Part shown: one piece after another, positions 55,811-64,000 of the stretch
Numbering within the stretch: the first letter of the stretch is position 1
Layout of the letters: every line of letters starts with the position of its first letter
Source: Bemisia tabaci
Lineage: Eukaryota; Arthropoda; Insecta; Hemiptera; Aleyrodidae
DNA length: 64,000 bases
Assembly: GCF_918797505.1 (NCBI RefSeq)
Contig: NC_092795.1
Coordinates: forward strand, 27,887,131-27,951,130
Direction of reading: 5' to 3'
Notes under the pieces: generated by a model
The model's database searches: none
The model's input: the letters and a program-made list of their open reading frames with translations, nothing else
Told to the model about the DNA's origin: nothing
Translations under genes and position numbers: made by a program

Positions 55811-56934
55811 TGGATACAAGCAAGTGAATTTTATGGGTAAAATCACAAGAAGATCTTCTTAAAGTAGGTACACTCAAAAATGCTTAATTTGCGTAGTCCC
55901 ATTGACGCATTTCAAATTTACCATCAAAGCTGGCCTTTTTTTCTTATTTACCGGCAATCATGATCCTTCAGAGAGAATCGCTAGGAAACCATACCAAAAT
56001 ACTGGCGACCCAATGATTATCTTCGCTAGCTTTTTCCCGACCAACCTCGAGAAAATTCTGGGATTTTCTCCTCGAAATCTCGTTGGGGTGGCACTTAGAG
56101 GAGGTATCAAGTCGAGATCTTGAAGAGTGTCTAATCGAAAGGACACTTGAAGTATGTCTTAAAGAGACTTCAAGTCAAGCAGGTATCAAGGAAAGTTTTG
56201 AAAATTTCTTTTGAGGAAAAATGCAAATCCCATTGAGTAAAATTCCAGACATTATCTTACCTTTTTAAGTACCCGCAACCATCTTATTTGCGACACGGCT
56301 TAAAGTTTAAAGCTCAAAGTTTAAGCCGTGTCGCGTTTAAAATGCGACGAGAGAGGAGCAAATCGCAGCTGCACTACTCAACGATGGTGAGTTATCAAAA
56401 TCCGAAATCAAGCACGGTGATACAGATTCGATACAAGATACTAATTTCTACCATTTTTCTTACCATTAACGGAGACGGATATTCATCTTTGGCACAATTC
56501 ATTTTGAATACGATCAATATGCACAGTGCAAATCAAGTCTAAACTTGGGCGTGCACATGTTGCAACGGACCGATTTTACACTCGTTTTTCACACGGTTAT
56601 TTTTAAATTTTGTTAAAGTTTTGGCATAAACTTCTTCTTGCAATTGAGTATTAAGAATGAGTATTAAGAATGAGTATTAATAATGAAACGACATAGGTAA
56701 TGAAGACTGTCCTTTCCTGAATATAGCCGTGCTCTTTCTTGGCAGACAGTTTAGTAAAATCTTGCAAAAAATGAAGTTGTTAAGTCTTAAAATGGTGCCT
56801 TGGAAAGTATGCACGTATGACAAGGACGCCCGTTTTGAGAATGGACCCACAATCATCAGTTATTTAGATGCGGTTTTCTCTTCCAGTGGAAGTCACACAC
56901 GTGTCATACTCATTTTATCCTATCAGCTAGGAAA
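55811..56934. other. No gene seen
   Basis: Contains a short palindrome, CACGGCTTAAA..TTTAAGCCGTG (about 56294-56333). No exon evidence. Confidence 0.45.
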
Positions 56935-57015
56935 CTAGAGAATACTAGGGGGCTATGCCCCCTGGCCGCTACGCGGCCCAATCCCCAGAGGGCGCCTCGT
57001 GCTCTCTTAGGCCCG
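56935..57015 (-). mobile_element. Candidate Helitron 3' terminus
   Basis: On the minus strand, a GC hairpin GGGGGCATAGCCCCC is followed by nine bases (TAGTATTCT) and CTAG, then T. A short GC hairpin about ten bases before CTRR, inserted next to T, is the classical Helitron 3' end. A second palindrome (GGCCGCGTAGCGGCC) precedes it. The 5' TC end was not located. Confidence 0.5.
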
Positions 57016-58680
57016 CGTCGACAAAAGAACGACCCAAAAAATAAGAAGATTTTCATACCCAACTTGATAGATAAAGATATAGATATGCAATCTATAGAAA
57101 GGTCAAAGGTATTCAAATTTAGGAGGTCTTGGAGCTTATAGTATAGAAGATACAGAATATTCAAAGATATCACTGAGCAATGAAGGGCCTGGAAACAGCT
57201 ATAGTGAATTCTGTGGGGGACCCCCCCCCCCCTCCCCGTGTATTTTCGTAGGGCAAAAGTCAAGCCCACTTGAAAAATGAGAGTTCCAATTTCCAATCTT
57301 GCAACACGAACTTGTGACGCACAGCGTGCCTACTTCGTACTTAGTCCTGGCCTGGCCCTGGTTCGTGTCAACGATTACGCCGTCAAGTCGCGCACCGCGC
57401 CGGGCGGCCGGGGCTGAGGTGAGAAATACTGGGTGGGAAGGGAGACGGGGGCGGGGGGCTATAGGAAAAACCAACGAATTCCGGTTGAGGGGAGCTCGCT
57501 TTTCGATGGCCTTTAACCTCTAAGACTTCCTTCGCCGTTACCTGTGACGTCATCTTGCAATGGCGCCAAGTTGATTGGTGTCACAATCTCCGATCTGATG
57601 ATTTCTGTCCACGCTGTCAGGAATATCCGAATGAAGTTCGGAGTGTAGGTATTTCACTGTCGAACCTATTTTAATCCAAGACGACACCAATAGACGAATA
57701 AAGCTGCCCATGAGCTCATCAAAGGCGCTTCACGTGGCAAAGCGAGTAACGAGCTATTGCATATTTCTGTGAGCATGAGTATATTTGGACTAGATTTTGT
57801 CATCAGGGAAACTTTTCTCGGTGCATAACAAAATCATATATTTTCAGAGGAGACTATTCGCACATATGCTGTTCTCGAAGTAACTCTAAAGATTTGGTCT
57901 CTGTTCACGTGATGCGGTCCATTTCTCCTCGCGATGGGTCTAACTTATGTTTTCCTCTTGGATACAAATATAAATATGGAATATAATTAAGTTGGTCGGT
58001 TCAAGGGTCTATCAATAATGAAGAAAAATCTTCTTCCTCCCCCATCTATTTCCGTTCATTGCGGTAAAGTTTTGATCAGCCCGTCAGGAAAGACTTACGA
58101 CACACCCGCTCTCAAAATAATAAATAAGGACGTATGACACTGGAGGGAAAGATGGGCCCTGGCTCCGTGGACCCTCCTCCGTAACTGGAAAATTGTCTCT
58201 AAAAAACTCATTTTTCGTTAATCTCGGGAATCTTCTACCGTTGAGCCCCATTTTTGACCCCCCCCCCCCCCCCCTAAAAAACAATTCTGGTTACGCCTCT
58301 AATCATAATTCGAGCAAAGTGATAACTAGCAAAAATATGTTTTAAAGACCCTGCACTCCTATACTGTCTTCATTAGTGTAAAAAGTTCCTTTCGGAAGTA
58401 GACGCTCAGATTCGCCTGATGATGACTGATGACCTGAGGTCTGAAAGATTGGTTTAACAATCATACCCTACTTTGCAAAATTTTGCCTATAGCAAAAAGC
58501 TCACCTAGGCATCTTTGAGTCATCATAGGAGAATTTCATTTTATGTTTTTTTTTCAACAAGTTGGTTATCAACCAGGCGACGAAAAGCGCCGACTTCCGA
58601 GTTCAACTTTTGCCTCACTCAATTTCACTGCCTGGATTGTAAGTGAGGGGTCTCCAAAATACATTGTCTCTAGGCTTAAC
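57016..58680. other. No gene seen; C-runs
   Basis: Contains C runs near 57222-57233 and 58259-58274 and one TGACGTCA site near 57545. The long minus-strand ORF (57296-56910) reads partly through the Helitron-like end and is not supported. Confidence 0.45.
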
Positions 58681-59060
58681 CCCGAGGCAGGGGTCAAACC
58701 TGAGGGGGGGCGATCACACGTCGATCAACGAGGCTTACGACGACGGCGTTTGGACGATGATGACGATGCGATGAAATAGTTGATGACAAAAGCGATGAAG
58801 TGGCCGCGACGCGAGGCCCCGATCGGCTGGCAATGACGGCGGGGCGATGGGCGGGGGGGGGGGGGGGCAGGGCAGGGGCACCCGGGGAACGGGCGTAACT
58901 CCACAGATAACGTGTTTCCGAACAACGGCGATTACGGTGGGGGTCGCCGTAACCGTAATCATGGCTACGGCTCTGTAATTACGTCACGAGGAGACGGGGA
59001 CGAGCCGGCCATGTTGCCGCCCGGGGAAATTATCGGGAAACGGACGGGAAATCCTGCCGC
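58681..59060. other. GC-rich island with poly-G and a TTACGTCA site
   Basis: CpG-rich; GACGATGATGACGATGCGATG-like repeats (shorter words repeated) near 58755, a G run near 58853-58867, and TTACGTCA near 58979. Could be regulatory; no exon resolved. Confidence 0.35.
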
Positions 59061-60218
59061 AATATCCGGGTTTTACTTTTCGACACCTTGTCAACTAGAA
59101 TTTTAAAATTTTCGCTTCTGCGATAGTTCCAGCCGGAAAGTTCGAAGGGGGCGCGAAAGGCCGCTCTCGAAAAAGAGTTAACAAGTGGATTTTTTAACAG
59201 AAAAATCGTATTTGAAAAATCGAAATTCCTATTGTCCCAATGAGATTTCGACTGCGACTGTCGCATCAAGCATCTCATCCGGACAAAGGTATCTACCGGT
59301 TGTCTCAATCCTCCAATAGGAACCCGATGTGGAAATAATTGACAAGAAAATTTTTCTCCGTGTTTTGATCAACTTAAACTTATTTTCCATTAAATATTAA
59401 CCGGCCAACTGCACCTAGCAAAAATATGAAATAAAATAATTTCCAAAAGCAGGTATTCTTCTCATTCCCTCCGCAAGAGGCACCCCTAGAATTTACCGCG
59501 TATAGGCAACTGCCTCAGTTACGTACATAGAACCCTCAATAGCAACCGCATAATTTATTCTTTCCTTTCTTACAGCTCCTATACAAGTTTGCAGTAACTA
59601 AACAGGATAGAGGACCTTTAAAAAAACTCTTTTATGTAAAAAAAGAGGAAAAAGAGGGGGGAAAATAAAAAAAAAGAAAGAAAAAACTGCTAGGGTAACC
59701 TATTCGGTACATCCAGACATGACTGCCTTGTTACCAAAGAACGCAAAAGTTGTCGCAGCTAGCTCTCCGATTGGTCAGCGAGTGTAGAGCTTTCATGGAT
59801 GCCCCTCCGCTCCAATTTTGGAAAAAACAGGGACAAAGGCTTAGACACAATGAGGATTTATGAATTTACATCCTCTGAGATAAATTCCTGGGAAATGTAG
59901 CTATAGTATGTGAGAACGAGATGATTTTCGGATTTTGTGGGAAATCGGGCGGCCGCGTAGAACTCCGGCTCAGGGTGACACGGTGTCGATGCGCTTGAGC
60001 TTGGAATCGAGTGCGATTTGCTTTCCGGCAGCAGCACCCCTTCAATGATTGATGGCTGCATGGCAATGAGAGTTCCCTCTTCCTCGTCATCATAAACCTG
60101 AGTGTCCTGATGAGCGACGCTGGGCTAATAGCTTAATGTCTGTTAAAATTACGGGACCTTAATCCACGGAAAATAACTTTTCCCTTCCCCCGTGCACCTT
60201 TTTGGTCCCTTTCCTCGT

Positions 60219-60480
60219 CACTGAGAAAAAAGTTCGGTTATATGAATCGAAAGTACGGTGTTCTAGATCGACCGCACTATTCGGTTCATGTAACCGTACT
60301 TTTGGTTCTAAAAATCATATCCTTGGTTCATACAACTGAGCTTTGTCAATAGTTCAGTTTGGTTGGAAAGCTTGGTTGCCTGAACCGAGAATACGGTCCC
60401 TAGATTCGAGAGTACGGTTACATGAACCGAATAGTATGGACGATATAGAGTACCTACCGCACTTACGAACCATATCGTCG
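60219..60480. mobile_element. CACTGAGAAAAAAGTTCGG element with GAACCGA repeats
   Basis: Starts like the element at 34317 but has a different body: repeated, partly inverted words such as TATGAATCGAAAGTACGGT, CCGAATAGT, GTTCATGTAACCGTACTTT and GGTTACATGAACCG. The right end is not sharp; a GATCGAGTCAAT MITE follows directly. Confidence 0.6.
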
Positions 60481-60491
60481 CCCCTCTGACG

Positions 60492-60715
60492 CACAAATGG
60501 ACCGAGTCAATAGAAGCGGTTGGACAAAATTTGGAAGATTTAACTCCTTTTTTATAATACTTTGAGGTTCCAAGAGTGGTTCCAATGGTTTCCTCGTGAA
60601 ATTTTCTTCGAATAGCACCCCTTAAAATTTAAAATAAGACGAAATAAATATCAACATTTGCAGTTCCAGTCAAACATTTTATGTCCGACCTCTCCAATCG
60701 ACTCGATCCACTGCG
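60492..60715 (-). mobile_element. GATCGAGTCAAT MITE copy
   Basis: Both ends present (GGACCGAGTCAATAGAAGCG and CGACTCGATCCACTGCG), opposite in orientation to 25468-25693. Confidence 0.8.
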
Positions 60716-61469
60716 TGATGGAAGGGTGTATCTCGATTTCCGCATGTGCTCCAGAAAGCAAGGATTCACATGTGAAACAGGGATTACGACTGAAATGTTT
60801 TTCTCAGAGGGGACATCGCAGTTTGATTTCTCAATTTTTGAGGTAAGAGCTCGATAGGCGAAGACTATTTTCCTGTAAGTATTAATAGGTCAATTTACTG
60901 GCGTCCTTTGATTTTAGATTTCTCGGCCGGCAGAAAGTGTGACAATATTTCCAGATTAGCTGGATTTAATGGCAGGTTAGATGGTCTCGGCAGGGCCGAC
61001 CAGAGGAGCCCAGGGTCCGAGTCCCCGCCTGCGTGTCTCGGCGTCTCGCTTGCGTGCGTTTGCAAGATCGCCGGGTTCCAGTGACCAAGTGACCAAGTTC
61101 GACCACTCTTTACGCACCACGCCTTCATACGTAAACGTCGCCTTTGACCAATAGGCTTCCGCGTCCTCAATCGAGGGTCCAAAGACGACTAATACATGCT
61201 TGAGCATACTCTGGGATTGGACGCGTTTGAATTCAAAACGGCTTTAGCCGTAGGTGAAGCAGATAGGATAAGAAGAACAGGTAAAACTGGAAACAATGAA
61301 CCCACTCTGAAGTGGTGAAAGAGAACTTCATGATTTGCCTCTATCCACATCAACTGTGTCCCTCAAAAAGATTTTTAAAGTTACATCATTTAAGAGTTAG
61401 GATCAACAGAGCATAAATTCAAATGGGCTCTTATAATAGTGAAAAAAGTTAGGATCATCAATACATTTG
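60716..61469. other. No gene seen
   Basis: A modestly GC-rich patch at 60970-61200 gives ORFs on the minus strand without domain support. Confidence 0.45.
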
Positions 61470-61690
61470 AGAGTTGCCACATTTCCTTCGATAAAATATT
61501 TATTTTTAAGGAAAGTTGTGAGTATTTTCCCTTGAAATGTTCAGGAACTCTCGGTGAAATTGCGTACAAAATTATCCGAAAAACCGAGAGGAAAATATTT
61601 ATAAATTTATAAGGAAATTCATGTTTTATCGAAGGAAAGGCTACACCTGAAGGTTCATACGGCGTTTTTCCTTAGCACGGCAAAATAAGC
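61470..61690. repeat. AAACGCCGTATGA repeat family, nearly palindromic copy
   Basis: GTTGCCACATTTCCTTCGAT and AAAATATTT on the left mirror TTTTATCGAAGGAAAGG..GAAGGTTCATACGGCGTTTTTCCTTAG on the right, with CTCTCGGT / ACCGAGAG in the centre. Confidence 0.6.
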
Positions 61691-61735
61691 GGCCATGCGG
61701 TTCAAAACCAGCGCGTGGCGACTCGCGGCGCGGCG

Positions 61736-61978
61736 CACAGTGGGTCGAGTCAATCAGAGAGGTTGGACATGAAATTTTTGACTAAAACTGCAAATTTTTA
61801 TGTTTATCTCGTCACATTTTAAATATTGAGGGGTGACTCAAGAAGACAATGTCACGAGGAAACCAATGAAACCACTTTTAAAAGCTCAAATTTTTGTATA
61901 AACGGAGTAATAAGCGTTTAAAGTTTCCAAATTTTGTCCGACCTCTCCTATTGACTCGATCCACCGTGCGGCGGGAGG
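61736..61978 (+). mobile_element. GATCGAGTCAAT MITE copy in GC-rich surroundings
   Basis: CACAGTGGGTCGAGTCAATC to TTGACTCGATCCACCGTG, about 243 bp. CGGCG stands on both sides, but the flanks are GC-rich and similar outer bases occur at other copies, so a target duplication is not certain. Confidence 0.83.
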
Positions 61979-62289
61979 GGCGATGCGATGGCGCGAAAAC
62001 GCGCGAATAAACGCGGGGCGGCGGTGACGAGCGGTGCACTTGGCACTGAGACGGGTGGCGGGGAGGGGCGCGGTCGTGGCGGCGCACTATGGTCCGAATA
62101 GCCGGTTTAAGCGGCATTAAATCAGATACGTATGTTTAAACCTCGCAACATGAGTTTTCAGGGGTTTTTAGGGTCGCTGAGTGCAAAAATGCTAATATTC
62201 TTCAGGAGAAATCCATTTTTAACATTTTTATACTTTATATAACTGTGGTAATAATTTGTTCAGAAACCTTAAATTGAGGCTGGTAATCC

Positions 62290-62375
62290 AAGTTGAAGCG
62301 GTGGAGCAGTTGGCATCGCATCTCACTTATCTTCTTGATGTCCCGGGTTCGATTCTCGGTAGAATTTTTTTTTTT
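62290..62375 (+). ncRNA. tRNA-like / SINE-head sequence
   Basis: GTGGAGCAGTTGG resembles a pol III A box, and GGTTCGATTCT fits the B box. CCGGG-TTCGATT-CTCGG folds as a proper T arm (one G-U pair). D and anticodon arms do not fold well, and a 13-base T run follows at about 62367. It is probably a tRNA pseudogene or SINE head, not a working tRNA. Confidence 0.4.
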
Positions 62376-62499
62376 TTTTATAAGTTTAAAAATTAATTTT
62401 ACATTGGATGGACTATAAGAAGCTAAAAGTAGAGCCTCGTCAAACACTACTATCAAGGGAACTTGAAAAAGACAGCTCAGGATAATACTTCTACGTTTC

Positions 62500-62900
62500 A
62501 TGGCTCCAGAGGCCTACTTTCAAGTCCCACCGATCAGCCGTTTGAACTTGTTTTCGTTCTGCCAAGCGAAACTTAAGCTTAAATATATCCATTTTGATAG
62601 ATTATTTGTTTGAAACATGGGTAAACGTAAAAAAAAAAACGTTTACGGGACCTCAAAGTGGCTTCCTAAGACAATTTCATTGCTCGGGAGCCTTACTTTC
62701 AAGTCCCACCGATCAACCGTTTAGACTTGTTTTCGTCTGCCAAGCTAAACTTATGCTAACATATATCTACACTGATAGATTATATGTTTGAAACACTTAA
62801 AACGTCAAAAAAAAAACTTTTACGGGGCCTCAAAGTAGCCTCCCGAGGCGATTCTTTGCTGTTCTTGAGCACAAAGTTTCAATTGGTCCCGATCAACCCC
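62500..62900 (+). repeat. Tandem repeat, period about 180 bp, two full units and a third partial
   Basis: Units share ACTTTCAAGTCCCACCGATC, CTGCCAAGC.AAACTTA, TGATAGATTAT.TGTTTGAAA and TTTACGGG.CCTCAAAGT. The third starts near 62865 and fades after TCGGCAGA-like sequence (TCTGCCTGGGCAG). Confidence 0.8.
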
Positions 62901-63577
62901 ATCAACTCGTATTATTCTGCCTGGGCAGATTTAGGCTCTAATGCATTCGATTTGCTAGAATATGACAATGGAACATGATAAAAGTCATCGTCAATGGCAT
63001 ATGATAGCTAATTGTAGTAAGTGATAAGAAACGCGAAAACGTCATTTTTCATGAGAAATAACTTGAGGCTATGGTGGACTATGGTTCTGCCACTCAGACT
63101 AAAAGGTAGTATAGAGTCATGACAATAACTTCCGAGTAAAATTACGAGGTGCTCAGAGGTGCAAAAGATATTTTTTGGGTCCTACTTTTGCGATTTTATT
63201 GAAAAAAGTGACTATGTCTAAGGGTTAATCTAGAACATTAGATATGATGAAAAAGAACAGTTTCAGCATGAAACATCTTAAACTTATCTTGTATTTTGTG
63301 AATCAAGTGCCCAAACACTTTCAGGTACGGTGAAACGACGAAAACAAGCCCTTAAACACAGCACTGCCGCTCGGTAACTGGAATCGCACTCATAAAGTGC
63401 TCCGCGCGCCGCACTTCCCAGGCTTGTCACATCTTTATTAGTGCTTTAATCGAAGTGAAATTTTACAGGAGTCTTCTCTACAGTATGTACTATCGATCTA
63501 CCTCTTAAAATCTAACTTTTTCCAAACTTCACTTTTTCGATTTATTGCCGCTTAAACCGGCTATTCGGACCATAGTG

Positions 63578-63838
63578 CGGCGCGGCGAGCCCACGTGTTG
63601 TTGGAAGCTTCGAGTGCGAACGAACTTTCGGCCGCTCCACATCCACATTCACCGCAGCCGCAGCAGCGTCCAAAGCTCGATCCGCAACACGCGCCGCGTC
63701 GCGTCGCGATGCCCAACCCAGCTTCAACGCCGAGTTTCGCGGGTGATCGCTACGCACTACGAGAGGGTGCGTCGCTTCCGGGTCGGGGTCCAAGTCCGAT
63801 CCAGATTTTTACGGCTACTGATTCTGTCATGGAGGCGT
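63578..63838. other. GC-rich block
   Basis: CpG-rich with CAGCCGCAGCAGC; overlapping ORFs in several frames suggest composition effects. No supported exon. Confidence 0.4.
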
Positions 63839-63840
63839 CT

Positions 63841-64000
63841 CACAATGGATCGAGTCAATGGGACAGGTCGGACAAAATTTGGAAACTTTAAAAGCTTCTA
63901 ACTCCGTTACATCAAAACTTTGAGATTTTAAAAATGGTTCCATTGGTTTCCTCGTGAAATTTTCTTGCAGAGGCACCCCTCCAAATTTAAAATGTGACGA
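63841..64000 (-). mobile_element. GATCGAGTCAAT MITE, cut by window end
   Basis: Starts CACAATGGATCGAGTCAATG and follows the family body to the last base. Confidence 0.8.

Larger units (their letters stand above)
62085..63577. mobile_element. 1.5-kb TIR element with tRNA-like piece and ~180-bp tandem repeats
   Basis: CACTATGGTCCGAATAGCCG at the left is matched by its complement at 63558-63577; the arms agree over about 39 bp with one mismatch. CGGCG flanks both ends. Inside are a tRNA-like segment (about 62290-62360) and three tandem units of about 180 bp (from about 62500). No transposase ORF. The superfamily is not clear. Confidence 0.82.

Noticed and set aside
62290..62375. Functional tRNA gene
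   Set aside because: The T arm folds, but I could not pair proper D and anticodon stems or an acceptor stem; it is kept only as tRNA-like.

Overview
The window looks like a piece of an AT-rich arthropod nuclear genome, probably an insect. Coding exons are short, separated by introns with GT..AG borders, and buried in a dense mix of small non-autonomous DNA transposons (MITEs and foldback elements). A hemipteran such as a whitefly is my guess from the general look of the repeats; no sequence proves it. There are no bacterial-style operons, no rRNA, no CRISPR array and no long transposase or reverse-transcriptase ORF. A 500-base run of N (36140-36639) is an assembly gap.

Two genes are supported. 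Gene A (plus strand, 1-2351) is the 3' end of a gene for a type I membrane receptor: the end of a fibronectin type III domain, a possible 12-nt microexon, a transmembrane segment, and a short tail with an FENPSY (FxNPxY) endocytosis motif. Gene B (minus strand, 30930 down to 22958) is a five-exon chain with consistent phases. It encodes about 484 residues of an acidic, then Ser/Gln/Tyr-rich protein that resembles the activation part of a transcription regulator; I cannot name it. Its N-terminus is unresolved: it may start at the first visible exon, in a weak upstream exon at 31107-31012, or outside the window.

From 2.4 to 22.9 kb the sequence is 3'UTR or intergenic and repeat-bearing, with one weak 103-codon ORF on the minus strand (5631-5320). 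From 31 to 64 kb I find no convincing protein-coding gene. That part holds GC-rich islands (about 32.1-32.6, 36.95-37.2, 47.9-48.3, 58.7-59.05 and 63.6-63.8 kb), some possible promoter or first-exon signals, homopolymer and polypurine tracts, and many inverted-repeat elements.

The most striking structure is in gene B. Its largest intron (26878-23620) is bounded by transposons at both ends. On the donor side three hAT-like elements are nested inside each other. The 8-bp target duplication of the outermost one is exactly the first eight bases of the intron, so the insertion hit the 5' splice site and rebuilt it. On the acceptor side another MITE ends 30 bp from the AG. Elsewhere, several further nested insertions with target-site duplications are visible, and two otherwise different element families share a core containing TTCACGCATTGCG.
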